DNA of 21,419 nt from the NCBI GenBank assembly GCA_964632995.1, contig CAZWDL010000124.1, positions 1 through 21,419 of the forward strand, in the 5' to 3' direction. The position numbers and the translations under genes were made by a program. The notes under the pieces are model-generated. The model did not search any database. It was given only the letters and a program-made list of their open reading frames with translations, and was not told the DNA's origin. Below, in pieces: positions 11,080-19,680 of this stretch (within the stretch, counting starts at the first letter, position 1; each line of letters begins with the position of its first letter). Source of the DNA: CAZWDL01 sp964632995. GTDB lineage: Bacteria; Bacteroidota; Bacteroidia; Chitinophagales; Saprospiraceae.

Positions 11080-11843
11080 CTACCCCGCTGCGGCGCAGGC
11101 AAGCCACCCACTGCCCGGTAGGTGCAAGTTGCATTCAATTCATTAGCAGAAGGTTTACCTGCGCCTTTTGGCAGGTCAGGTTTACCTGCGCCTTCAGGCA
11201 GGCTAGGTTTACCTGCGCCGAGGACGTAGTCCGAAGGCAGGCAGGGAAATTCAAAGTCGATAAACCAGTGCTTGAAGAGGGTTTGGGCGGTTTTTCCGAG
11301 GGTTTGGTTCTGGCGGCGGAGGAGAGCGATTTTTTGGTCGAGTCTCTGTAATACTCTACCAATTCCTATTTGAACAATATACGGAGGAAGGGAAACAGGA
11401 ATAGAGGAAAGAATACTCGTATTGATAGATGGCATCGTTGTGCCAACTGCAACATTATTAATGTACTTTCGAACACCGTAGAGCCGAAAATAGTATGAAA
11501 GAAAAAGAGGATCTACCTCTTTTCCTTTTGGCCGGACCCTTAACATTCGACTAGAAAAGAGCCATCCATCCTGTTCTTCCTCTACTAAAGCACTTAAATC
11601 AACCGATCCAACACGCGAAAAAACAATATCACCTGCGTTCAGTGAATATTTTTCCAAGCGTTTCCTATCTTCTTCAGTGACAGAGGGATAGTCTTGATGA
11701 CTTATCCGAAAGTCTTTTATATGCTCTACAGTAATTATGGGGGTTCCACCAGAAATATACTGTTCATTTAAAAGTTGACTTCCAAAAGGACCTGTTTGGA
11801 CTTTTGCTATTTCACCAAGTGTAGTTTCTTTCCAGTAGCTCAT
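10989..11843 (-). CDS. hsdS: HsdS N-terminal half (first target-recognition domain plus central conserved region)
   Basis: This is a 284-aa ORF. The ATG overlaps the hsdM stop as ATGA, so translation is coupled. Residues 1-155 are a target-recognition domain: WKETTLGEIAKVQTGPFGSQ, GTPIITVEHI, NAGDIVFSRVGSV, and NVAVGTTMPSINTSILSSIP. Residues about 160-205 are the central conserved helix, LDQKIALLRRQNQTLGKTAQ, ending in FKHWFIDFEFP, which contacts HsdM. After LPSDYVL come three 9-residue repeats of the GAGKPxLPx type. The last 50 or so residues (after PAPQRGSIS) appear to be read in the wrong frame across the GIY-YIG segment and are probably not native sequence. If the frame were restored by one base, the full protein would be about 547 aa: a normal HsdS of about 400 aa plus a linker insertion of about 140 aa. 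Confidence 0.88.
   Translation of the reverse strand: MSYWKETTLGEIAKVQTGPFGSQLLNEQYISGGTPIITVEHIKDFRISHQDYPSVTEEDRKRLEKYSLNAGDIVFSRVGSVDLSALVEEEQDGWLFSSRMLRVRPKGKEVDPLFLSYYFRLYGVRKYINNVAVGTTMPSINTSILSSIPVSLPPYIVQIGIGRVLQRLDQKIALLRRQNQTLGKTAQTLFKHWFIDFEFPCLPSDYVLGAGKPSLPEGAGKPDLPKGAGKPSANELNATCTYRAVGGLPAPQRGSISYMFYCAKMIAFILVSQVIFTGGGMSIR
11151..11231. repeat. 27-bp hairpin-forming tandem repeats in the hsdS linker
   Basis: Copies of AGGTTTACCTGCGCC start at 11151, 11178 and 11205, a constant 27-bp period. Each encodes GAGKP[S/D] plus LPE/LPK or a variant. On the coding strand, each unit holds an imperfect hairpin, CCTGCC...GGCGCAGG. The junction with the hsdS body at about 11216-11245 extends this into a longer imperfect palindrome around GGAC-TAC-GTCC. 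The repeats sit exactly between the hsdS central region and the GIY-YIG segment. Confidence 0.85.
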
Positions 11844-13375
11844 AACTCAATCCCTATTTTGCCCAACTGTTCTTTAATCTCTCCATTCAGTTTTTCTTCC
11901 TCCGCCATCTGCTCCCGCAGCTCCTGAGAAAGCTTTCCAATCTTCTCCTCAAAAGGAATCCCATCATCTTCTTCCTCCGGAATACCCACGTAGCGCCCCG
12001 GTGTTAGTACAAACTTGTGCTTTTCGATATCCTCCAGGGTAGCCGACTTGCAAAAGCCTTTGATATCTTCGTAGCCGTTGGAGGCCTCCTTCCAGTTATG
12101 GTACGTATCCGCCACCTTTTGGATATCCTCCTCCTCAAACTCCCGCAGGCGGCGATTGACCATATAGCCCAGCTCCGACGCATCGATGAAGAGCACTTCC
12201 CCTTTGCGGCGTTGCTTATTGCGGCGCAGGAACCAGAGGCAGGCGGGAATACCCGTATTATAGAATAGCTGTTTGGGCAGCATCACAATACAATCCACCA
12301 GGTCGTCTTCCACCAGCCGCTGACGGATATCGCCCTCCCCACCGGAATTGGAAGACAAAGAACCATTAGACAGAACAAATCCAGCCATGCCGTTGGCAGG
12401 ATGCAGGTGATAGATAAAATGCTGCACCCAGGCAAAATTGGCATTGCCCGTCGGCGGCGCCCCATATTGCCAACGCGCATCCGAGCGCAGCAGATCGCCC
12501 GACCAGTCGCTGTCGTTAAACGGCGGATTGGCGATGATGTAATCCGCCTTCAAATCCTTGTGCGCATCATTAAGGAAAGAACCCTCGTTGTTCCACTTGA
12601 TATTCGAGCCGTCGATGCCCCGGATCGCCAGGTTCATCCGGCAGAGGCGGTAGGTTGTCTGATTGCTCTCCTGGCCGTAGATGGAGATATCATCGATCTT
12701 CCCCTGGTGCGCCACCACGAACTTCTCGCTCTGCACAAACATACCGCCCGAGCCGCAACAGGGATCGAATACCCGGCCCTTGTAGGGCTCCAGCATCTGC
12801 ACCAGCAGCTTCACGATACTCACCGGCGTGTAGAACTGTCCACCCTTCTTGCCCTCCGCCAGCGCAAACTGGCCCAGGAAGTACTCATAGACGCGCCCCA
12901 GCACATCCTGGCTCCTGGAGCGGGAATCCCCCAGCGAGACCGTACCGATCAGATCGATCAGTCCGCCCAGGCTCTTCTTATCCAGCGCCGGGCGGGCGTA
13001 CTGCTTCGGCAGCACCCCTTTCAGCGTCGGGTTCTCCCGCTCGATGGCCTCCATGGCCTCATCGATGCTCTCCCCGATGGTCGGCTGCCTGGCCTGGCTC
13101 TGGAGATAGCTCCAGCGCGCGCCGGCCGGCACGAAGAACACATGCTCCGCGCGGTACTCGTCCGGGTCCTCCGGATCGGCTCCGGCGTATTCGCCCTCGC
13201 CCTTCAGCAGCTTCTGATGCAGCTCCTCGAAGGCATCAGAGATGTATTTCAAAAAAATAAGGCCCAGTACAACGTGCTTGTACTCGGCCGCATCCATATT
13301 TTTACGGAGCTTATCCGCCGCCTTCCACAGCTTTTGCTCCAGGGATTCCTTCGTTCCCTTTTTCTTTTTAGCCAT
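11840..13375 (-). CDS. hsdM: Type I restriction-modification methyltransferase subunit M
   Basis: This is a 511-aa protein, complete for HsdM. It uses S-adenosylmethionine to methylate adenine in the HsdS-specified target, and is needed for both modification and assembly of the restriction complex. The N-terminal helical HsdM domain (about 10-150) is followed by the N6-adenine methyltransferase core: GGQFYTPVSIVKLL, SAM motif I FDPCCGSGGMF (DPCCGSGG at 204-211), then the catalytic NPPF at 283-286. The N-terminus is lysine-rich (MAKKKKGTKES). It is the first gene of the hsd operon and its TGA overlaps the ATG of hsdS. An AGGA box with 6-nt spacing precedes the ATG, unusual among the genes here. 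The gene is GC-rich, like hsdR. Confidence 0.97.
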   Translation of the reverse strand: MAKKKKGTKESLEQKLWKAADKLRKNMDAAEYKHVVLGLIFLKYISDAFEELHQKLLKGEGEYAGADPEDPDEYRAEHVFFVPAGARWSYLQSQARQPTIGESIDEAMEAIERENPTLKGVLPKQYARPALDKKSLGGLIDLIGTVSLGDSRSRSQDVLGRVYEYFLGQFALAEGKKGGQFYTPVSIVKLLVQMLEPYKGRVFDPCCGSGGMFVQSEKFVVAHQGKIDDISIYGQESNQTTYRLCRMNLAIRGIDGSNIKWNNEGSFLNDAHKDLKADYIIANPPFNDSDWSGDLLRSDARWQYGAPPTGNANFAWVQHFIYHLHPANGMAGFVLSNGSLSSNSGGEGDIRQRLVEDDLVDCIVMLPKQLFYNTGIPACLWFLRRNKQRRKGEVLFIDASELGYMVNRRLREFEEEDIQKVADTYHNWKEASNGYEDIKGFCKSATLEDIEKHKFVLTPGRYVGIPEEEDDGIPFEEKIGKLSQELREQMAEEEKLNGEIKEQLGKIGIEL

Positions 13376-13378
13376 ACG

Positions 13379-13385
13379 CTTTCCT
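13379..13385 (-). promoter_or_regulatory. Ribosome binding site of hsdM
   Basis: The minus strand reads AGGAAAG, then CGT, then ATG. The AGGA core is 6 nt from the start, a good Shine-Dalgarno match that supports this start. The other minus-strand starts I inspected have no such box. The 182-bp gap up to the recombinase must hold the hsdM promoter if the operon is not read through, but I could not pick out its boxes. Confidence 0.45.
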
Positions 13386-13557
13386 GCTAGGGTTATTTGT
13401 TTGTACGTAAGTAACTGGTTATTGTTCCAAGTTTGTTGTTATTCCAATGTCGCCGGCCGTTAGCGGCTTTTGGGCTCACGCTGTTTGGGCTGAAATTACG
13501 GAACCGCAGAACAGTAAAAGTTCTCCAACGACCTCCATTAAGCAGCAATCCTCCAGC

Positions 13558-14136
13558 CTACTCCCACAACCTACTCGCCATCGCCCGTTCCTCCTCCCCT
13601 ATCGCATTGGCGTAGATCGCCGTCACCTCCAGCGAGCTGTGGCCCATCCATTTGGACACCATATTGAGCGGCACGCCTTTTTGCAGCGCGTAGATGGCGA
13701 AGGCGTGGCGCAGCCCTTTGGCGCTGGCCTGCGGGCCGTGGATATCGGCTGCGGTCATCAGCTCATCGATGCGGCGGGAGGCGGTGGCGCGCGACATGGG
13801 CCAGATGCGCTCCGTGCGCTGCGCGCGGCGGCGCTGCCGGCGGCGCAGATCGTGCGTGAGGTTCATGGCGTCGAGAAATTCGGGGGAAAGCGGCACCTGG
13901 CGGAAGACACCCCGCCGGCGCTTTTTGAGCGTCTCGAAGGTCACCGCCCTGGCGTCGAAGTCGATCGACTTCACCTGCAGCTGCAGCACCTCGGAGATGC
14001 GGGCGCCGGAGTGCAGGAGCATGAGCGCAAAGGTGCGCACGTCGTTGTCGTCGAGCTGGAGGGCGGCGGCGCGGAAGCGATCGCGCTCGGGAGCAGTGAG
14101 GTATTTTCGGTTGCCTTGTGGGTCAAATAGGTCCAT
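13558..14136 (-). CDS. Compact stand-alone tyrosine recombinase
   Basis: This is a 192-aa protein. It cuts and rejoins DNA through a 3'-phosphotyrosine intermediate. Catalytic residues are visible: R46 in HSGARISEV, a K pair in TLKKRRRG (71-72), R143 in KGLRHAF, H166 in KWMGHSS and Y175 in TAIYANA. The first histidine of the HxxR box is lysine (K140), as I recall for a short-integrase family that has only the catalytic domain. That family also ends with IYANAxGxEE, so the protein is probably full length, not truncated. The arm- or core-binding N-terminal domain of phage integrases is absent. It sits between the CHAT cluster and the hsd operon, with a cluster of palindromes just upstream. It is GC-rich, unlike its AT-rich flanks, so it may be mobile or may mediate rearrangement of the island. 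Confidence 0.88.
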   Translation of the reverse strand: MDLFDPQGNRKYLTAPERDRFRAAALQLDDNDVRTFALMLLHSGARISEVLQLQVKSIDFDARAVTFETLKKRRRGVFRQVPLSPEFLDAMNLTHDLRRRQRRRAQRTERIWPMSRATASRRIDELMTAADIHGPQASAKGLRHAFAIYALQKGVPLNMVSKWMGHSSLEVTAIYANAIGEEERAMASRLWE

Positions 14137-14145
14137 TTTAGGTGG

Positions 14146-14260
14146 TTTGAGACATTTGGCGGAGGGTATTGTCTCAAATGTAGGTAAGGTGTTGGAGATT
14201 TCCTAGCGAATTGTTAGGAAAATTTTGAAGGGGTGAGACAGAATTGGGAATTGTGTGTCA
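14146..14260. repeat. Three palindromes upstream of the recombinase (candidate att/operator sites)
   Basis: There are three inverted repeats in 115 bp. TTTGAGACA/TGTCTCAAA pairs 14146-14154 with 14170-14178 (15-bp spacer). TTTCCTA/TAGGAAA pairs 14199-14205 with 14215-14221 (9-bp spacer). An imperfect 27-bp palindrome beginning TGAGACAGAATT and ending AATTGTGTGTCA covers 14234-14260. The hexamer GAGACA or its complement recurs in the first and third. They lie between the CHAT cluster's last gene and the recombinase start, a natural place for recombinase core sites or for self-regulation. Confidence 0.55.
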
Positions 14261-14301
14261 GGGGACTATACCTTTCTCTTTATTATAAATTTCGCAATGG
14301 A

Positions 14302-15510
14302 TCATCCTTTAATTTTGTTAACGGACTTTTCCGCTATATCACTAATCCTCCAATCCGAATGCTTTAGAAATTCTTCCAAAACACTTAACGCGGGACGAGC
14401 AACTTCTCCAAACTCTCCCAAATGGTAAATAATTTTAGCTTGACAAGTAAGATCTGTTTCACTCTCTAATTTTTCGACCAAAGGTTCTACCGCAACTGCT
14501 CCTTTTTCAATTAGCGCCACCGAAGCCATTGCCTCGGAAGGCCCCTCCAAAGCATTAATCAAAGCATAAATACTTTTCCTAGATTCCATTTGGCGAAGAG
14601 TGACAGCTGCCAGAGCCTGTCTTTCCGGATCTCGCAGAGCATTTAACAGTGCCGGTACAGCCAGTTCGCCAATTCTAAGTAGGGCTCTTTTAGCATGCAC
14701 AGCGCCCGCACCGGTGAAGCTATAAATTAACGGCGCTGTTGCTTTTTGTCCTAACTCAATAAGTCTATCGACAGCTTTACTCTTTTCTTTTTCACCAATC
14801 CAAATTTTCCATTGAGGAGCATTCAGAGTAGCGAGTAAGCGTCGGAGCTCATGACTCCGATCTATTTGCACTTTGCCATAATCAAAGAGTTTTTTGTAGA
14901 AGAGGCAAAAGCCAATTAATGCCCCCGCTTCTTCATGAAAATCGGGCATAAGCATAGTTTCAATCCGGTCGTATTTCACCGGATCCTGAAACATATCTGC
15001 CATGATAATTGCAGAATGTATGATTTTCTTGTTTTCAATGAATTCAGGTGAAGTGCTTCCTAAAACCTGGAAGGCATTTTCCTCTTCAATCAACTCCTCA
15101 ATTACGGCTTTTGAATCTTCCATTTCCTGAAGCCTCAAAGAAGTGGTAATTAGCGCCAGCAAGTTTTGATATCCCCAATCAAAACTTACCTCGTGACTAT
15201 AGGGATGATGAATGGTACACATGACCAATTTTTCCCTCCGGCTTTTTTTCACATCATCAAGTTCCAAACGAAAGCCTGACGAGCAATTGGAACAGAGCGT
15301 CCGAGGAGAAGGGTCTTTGAAGGATGCTTGTCGCCACTTTTGATACTCATATTCATCAAGGTTAAACATATGATCAGGAGGGTCAAAAAAGAAGGCTTCG
15401 CTAAGATGGAAACCTCGCCTCATCGCCTCATAAACTTTCTCGGCGGGAACAACGCTTCCGCTTGATTTCTCCAATTGGACACCACAAAAATTACACGTCA
15501 TATTACCCAT
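14302..15510 (-). CDS. Zinc-ribbon-like, HEAT-repeat protein of the CHAT cluster
   Basis: This is a 402-aa protein, soluble, with no signal peptide. The N-terminus has two CxxC pairs, C6/C9 and C73/C76, that could form one zinc ribbon with a long insertion. The middle (about 90-230) is helical and unrecognised, with LLALITTSLRLQEMEDSKAV. The C-terminal part (about 240-400) is made of HEAT-like helical pairs: ATAPLIYSF, AKRALLRIGELAVPALLNAL, SKSIYALINAL-type units, AVEPLVEKL and ARPALSVLEEFLKH. HEAT arrays bind proteins or peptides. The gene starts 24 bp after the CHAT gene, so the two are surely co-transcribed. It may be a substrate, inhibitor or scaffold of the CHAT protease. A second ATG lies 9 bp inside. 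I know no name for this combination. Confidence 0.75.
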   Translation of the reverse strand: MGNMTCNFCGVQLEKSSGSVVPAEKVYEAMRRGFHLSEAFFFDPPDHMFNLDEYEYQKWRQASFKDPSPRTLCSNCSSGFRLELDDVKKSRREKLVMCTIHHPYSHEVSFDWGYQNLLALITTSLRLQEMEDSKAVIEELIEEENAFQVLGSTSPEFIENKKIIHSAIIMADMFQDPVKYDRIETMLMPDFHEEAGALIGFCLFYKKLFDYGKVQIDRSHELRRLLATLNAPQWKIWIGEKEKSKAVDRLIELGQKATAPLIYSFTGAGAVHAKRALLRIGELAVPALLNALRDPERQALAAVTLRQMESRKSIYALINALEGPSEAMASVALIEKGAVAVEPLVEKLESETDLTCQAKIIYHLGEFGEVARPALSVLEEFLKHSDWRISDIAEKSVNKIKG

Positions 15511-15534
15511 ACCAATAATTTTCTGTTCGAATAT

Positions 15535-18500
15535 TCACAAACCCATGAAAATAAATGCGGCCCAATGATCCGGATTAGACCATTGAAGTTTTTCCCCTTC
15601 CTTGTTTAACCAATCCATCCAGTTTTGATAATTCATCTCCAAATCGGGATCATTAATAGCCGGAAATTGACGGGTGATAAGACCATAAAGTTCAGTCAAG
15701 TAATCTCGTTTTATTTCAGAGGAGCTGTCCTTTAGCCACTTCACCGCTTCACAAAAAGCAGCAATTGGATTTTTTTCACTCCGCTTCCAGAGGTCGTAAA
15801 ATTTAACCATGAGAAGCATCGTACTGAAGTCATAAACTTTCCACAGAGATCCCAAAACAGCAGAAGTTCCTGCTTGCAAAAAGCAGGATGCAAGACTTAA
15901 GGCTTCTTCGGGAAGGTTTGCCCCAATGACTCCCGTTTCACAAGCGGATAAGGCTATCAGACGCTTTTCTAAATTCTGATTGAGCAGTGATTCGAGGCTG
16001 AGGGGTCCATCATTTGCCATCGCCAAGTAGCTGGACAAAGGAGATCCGAGAAAGGCCTCACCATGGCAGGAAAAATGGCTTACAACATTTTGCTCTTCCA
16101 AAGCAGATTGAACGGCAGTGACTGTAGCCTGTCCTCTGCTAAGTATTTTTCGCTCCTTAAAAAAACAAGAAATCGCCAGGCTCTCAAAGCGAGAGGCCGG
16201 CAATTTACTAAGAGAATTTAATGGTTCGTCGATAATTAGAATATGATCATTTTGCAGGCAATTAGATGCATTATTTAATGCTTGGGCATTAGGTGCGTAA
16301 TTGAATTCCAAAAAATCAAGTGCATATTTCTCTTCTTCGGAGTTTTCTTGGTCAGTCCTGCACTTCGCAGCATGTAACGGCAGCACGCTTAATAGTCCAA
16401 CCGGAATAAGGGTTACCCTGGCTTCCCCTCTAAAGTAATTCACCAGGTCTTTCATGATATAATCCCACAGAGCATGTAACGTATGATTTAAGGGATCTTC
16501 TTGATTCAGTAAGGCCAGGCCTTTGACCGAATCCGTTGTCCGGGTTGAATCGCCAGATTGGAATGCGATAAATCCGGACAAACATTTACTCAACACCTTA
16601 TTATTAAGCTGCCCCAAGGGTATGGGAGTCACTTTTTGTTTTCTACCTTCGACCGCCAAAATCATTCCTCCCTGCTCAGTAGAGAAAACATATGCAATAG
16701 GATTTTCCTGTGAAAGACTGAACAACTCCTTTACTGAGAGGGAATGAAAAAAATTCTCAAATCCTTCAATTTGTCTGATCTCACTAACTGCTTTGTCAAG
16801 TTGACGGAAGGCTTGCTGAAGTTGAGTGAAAATTTCCGACTGTAAATCTTCTTGTTGATACAAATGCCTGACATATTCTGTACTTTCTACAAAAGTCTGG
16901 TAAAGCCCGGTATGTCCCTGCCTATTTAGTTCTTCCAGGTCAAAATTATTCAGAGAAAGGGTTTCCCTCATCTGGCGGCCTAACCCTTCTTCCAGTACTT
17001 CCACTGCCTTATGAATATTTTCCATTCCTCCTAATTGAATCAAAGCAAAGGCTGCTTTTTTAGCAAGTCCCTGCATTTCTTTCAACCATGCTTCCTTTTC
17101 CCGGCGAAACAGTTGGGTCTTGATCAACCGGCCGATCGGTTCACGGATGCCTTGATAAGCTAACTTCACTTCCACCCACGATTTCCGATCAAGGGCCCAG
17201 TTCATCCAGGTTGCCCCGGCAGTAAGTGCATTGGAAAGATTGTCCTTCGCACCTGCTACAATCGCTTTTTCGAATCTTTCCATCGCCCGGTTTAGATCAG
17301 CTGTTTTGGAATTACGCTCATATCTTTTGCTGAGTGCTATAGCTAATTGCAAATGAAAGGAAGAGATATCGAAGTCATCTTTCTGCGCTCCTTGAAGGAT
17401 GATTTCGGAAAGCGCTATAGACTGATCCAGATATTGCAAATTACTATTGATATCATATAACTGAGAGAGCACATTGACCTTTCCGGAGAGACGCTTCAAA
17501 TATGCAGGAGAGGATTCATTGGTATTATCAATTGCCGTTTCATAATAACCGAGCGCCTCCTCCAATTTTTCTCGCGACTTTTCTTTGTCAGAACCGTAAT
17601 TCTTGGAATCCATCACCAAACCGTTTGCCATGTTGATCAGGCGCGCCGGATAGTGGATAGAATCCACCGGCGTGTATTCTATCGCTTCTTTAAAAGCCTC
17701 CAAAGCCATTTCCAAGTGCACTTGTTCCCCAAAGATTTTGTAAAGATTTCTGAGACCAATCCCAAAATTTGTTTGCGCACCGGTATATTCGATGGAATAT
17801 GGGGCTGCGTAATTTTTAGCTTGTTCAAATTCCTCAATAGCTTGGTTCAACTGCTCTATAGACCCAGTCATTTTAAAAAGCGCCATCCGGCTCAATCCCA
17901 AATTGCCGTAGTGATGGACAAAGTACTGTGGATCCGTCTGAAGATTGACCACTTTTTTCAAAACCACTATGCTTTCCTCAATGAGTTCCTTTTGGAACGT
18001 ATTTATCCCTACGGTGTAAAGCATAGTCCCATGATCTTGGAGGTAGTTCATGTAGTCCCGATCCGTTTTTGGAGTGCTTTCGAGAGCTTTGCGGTAATAT
18101 AAACTAGCCTTTTCCAGGTCTTCCGGGTCTCCTTCCGTTTGAAATTTCACTCGGTATAGCTGACCCAGCAACCTGAGCGTTTTATTTCGCCGGGTATAGT
18201 CTTCTTCCATAAGACTCAAAGCCTCCTCCGCTTTACCCATAGCGGAAAGCAGATAGTCCATATCCTTGGGATTGCGAGTATAAATTTCAAAAAGGTCACC
18301 GGCTAAATTATGCAGGTCCACTGCCTTATTATTTCTATACAAAAAACCACTTGAAAACTCTTCGGTTTCTCCCAACTGTTCTTCATTCCTTAACTCGGGT
18401 AATATTTTAATAGCACTTCGCCATACCAATTGAGCCGGTCTGGAGTTAGGCATAACCGTTTTGGCATAATAATCCGGGTTAATTAATATGGCCCGGCAAA

Positions 18501-19605
18501 AAGCATCCAGGGAAAAAGAAGTGTTTCCAAATCCTGAGGAGTTGGCCGCCTGAATACCAATTTCGAAATAGTCCCCGGCTTGCATCTCAACGCCATATAG
18601 ATAATTTTTGGAACTGGAGCAATCAAGGATAGCCTCCCGATATAATTTTTCGGCGGTTTCGATGTTACGTTTGGCATATTCAGCCGCCAGTTTCAATTTT
18701 GGTTCCCTGGCATTTGGCGCCAACAGACATGCCGTATTCAAGGCCTCTATTTTCTCTTCAACCAATGGCCCCGATGTTATTTTTTCATTATTGGCAATTA
18801 CACTCAAAACTTCTCCTAATCCATAATGAGCTTTCCAGAATTTGGGATATTTCGCTGAAAGGCGTCTGAATCTTTCTGCAATATTTCGATGATGCTCCAT
18901 TCCAACGCTTAACCGTTCATTCGCAACTTTTCTGCACTTTTCATCAGCTTCCGAATATTGAGATTTAATGGATGAAGAAACAACTTTGCTACCGTACAAG
19001 CCTTCATCCAGTAAGGTCCGCATTACCTTATATTGATCATTTAGCCCTGCCAAAAAAATCGGATAAAACCCTTGAGCATTCTTCAGAAAAGGATCGGCGC
19101 CGGCTCCAAGTAGAAATTGTAGCATTTCTATATTACCTGACTCAGCAACCAGATGGAGAGGACTGTTATTTTCTTGATTTTTCCCATTAACATCAGCTCC
19201 TCTGCTTAATAATAACTTTACCATTCTTGAATTTCCCAGGAAAGCTGCGTAGTGAATAGGTAATAAGCCATCCGGCATACTGAAATTTATTGCTGAGCCA
19301 CATTCTATTAGCCACTCTACCAGATCATAATCCGCCCCACCGATCGCCAACCATAACGGATTCCAGTTTTTACTCTCGTAAGCATCCAGAATATTAAGAT
19401 CAGCCCCCGCTTGAATCAGTAATTCGATTACAGGCTTTTTACCTTGTGCAACTGCCACATTAACAGGATGTAAAAAGTCTTGTATATAATCATTGGGGTC
19501 AACTTTTTGAGTGAAGAGTAAATTTTCAGTTTTTTTAAAATCATTTTCCTGAATAGCCTCATAAAGTTGCTGTGTGAGTATTGGGTTCTTTGGAGAAGTT
19601 GTCAT
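15535..19605 (-). CDS. Ankyrin-TPR-CHAT protease
   Basis: This is a 1356-aa protein. Residues about 12-205 hold some five or six ankyrin repeats (for example LLPIHYAAFLGNSRMVKLLL and NSPLHLVAESGNIEMLQFLL). Residues about 230-900 are TPR-type helical repeats. The C-terminal part, about 945-1356, is a CHAT domain, a caspase/separase-like cysteine protease fold. It has LIPVGLLSVLPLHAA, the catalytic histidine H1181 in HFSCHG and the catalytic cysteine C1222 in LSACETG, both intact and 41 residues apart. By analogy with TPR-CHAT proteases such as Csx29/gRAMP-associated ones, the repeats would sense a signal and release proteolysis of a partner. There is no signal peptide or TM helix, so it is cytoplasmic. 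It lies in a tight run of three minus-strand genes. The activating signal and substrate are unknown. Confidence 0.92.
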   Translation of the reverse strand: MTTSPKNPILTQQLYEAIQENDFKKTENLLFTQKVDPNDYIQDFLHPVNVAVAQGKKPVIELLIQAGADLNILDAYESKNWNPLWLAIGGADYDLVEWLIECGSAINFSMPDGLLPIHYAAFLGNSRMVKLLLSRGADVNGKNQENNSPLHLVAESGNIEMLQFLLGAGADPFLKNAQGFYPIFLAGLNDQYKVMRTLLDEGLYGSKVVSSSIKSQYSEADEKCRKVANERLSVGMEHHRNIAERFRRLSAKYPKFWKAHYGLGEVLSVIANNEKITSGPLVEEKIEALNTACLLAPNAREPKLKLAAEYAKRNIETAEKLYREAILDCSSSKNYLYGVEMQAGDYFEIGIQAANSSGFGNTSFSLDAFCRAILINPDYYAKTVMPNSRPAQLVWRSAIKILPELRNEEQLGETEEFSSGFLYRNNKAVDLHNLAGDLFEIYTRNPKDMDYLLSAMGKAEEALSLMEEDYTRRNKTLRLLGQLYRVKFQTEGDPEDLEKASLYYRKALESTPKTDRDYMNYLQDHGTMLYTVGINTFQKELIEESIVVLKKVVNLQTDPQYFVHHYGNLGLSRMALFKMTGSIEQLNQAIEEFEQAKNYAAPYSIEYTGAQTNFGIGLRNLYKIFGEQVHLEMALEAFKEAIEYTPVDSIHYPARLINMANGLVMDSKNYGSDKEKSREKLEEALGYYETAIDNTNESSPAYLKRLSGKVNVLSQLYDINSNLQYLDQSIALSEIILQGAQKDDFDISSFHLQLAIALSKRYERNSKTADLNRAMERFEKAIVAGAKDNLSNALTAGATWMNWALDRKSWVEVKLAYQGIREPIGRLIKTQLFRREKEAWLKEMQGLAKKAAFALIQLGGMENIHKAVEVLEEGLGRQMRETLSLNNFDLEELNRQGHTGLYQTFVESTEYVRHLYQQEDLQSEIFTQLQQAFRQLDKAVSEIRQIEGFENFFHSLSVKELFSLSQENPIAYVFSTEQGGMILAVEGRKQKVTPIPLGQLNNKVLSKCLSGFIAFQSGDSTRTTDSVKGLALLNQEDPLNHTLHALWDYIMKDLVNYFRGEARVTLIPVGLLSVLPLHAAKCRTDQENSEEEKYALDFLEFNYAPNAQALNNASNCLQNDHILIIDEPLNSLSKLPASRFESLAISCFFKERKILSRGQATVTAVQSALEEQNVVSHFSCHGEAFLGSPLSSYLAMANDGPLSLESLLNQNLEKRLIALSACETGVIGANLPEEALSLASCFLQAGTSAVLGSLWKVYDFSTMLLMVKFYDLWKRSEKNPIAAFCEAVKWLKDSSSEIKRDYLTELYGLITRQFPAINDPDLEMNYQNWMDWLNKEGEKLQWSNPDHWAAFIFMGL

Positions 19606-19680
19606 GGTTCTTTGAAACTTTAACAGCAGACCAATTTTAAATCACATCACAGGACCTCAATTGGTTACTTTTTTGAATTT

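Noticed and set aside
12401..13390. A 329-aa plus-strand frame opposite hsdM
   Set aside because: It is a shadow of an intact HsdM with SAM and NPPF motifs; no domain is visible in the antisense product.
13441..13465. GCCGTTAGCGGC hairpin followed by TTTT, as a terminator or integron attC site
   Set aside because: The stem is only about four pairs, the T-run is short, and the R/L box pattern of attC is absent.
13447..14206. Plus-strand frames opposite the tyrosine recombinase
   Set aside because: They lie over a complete recombinase with all catalytic residues and show no independent domain or sensible start context.
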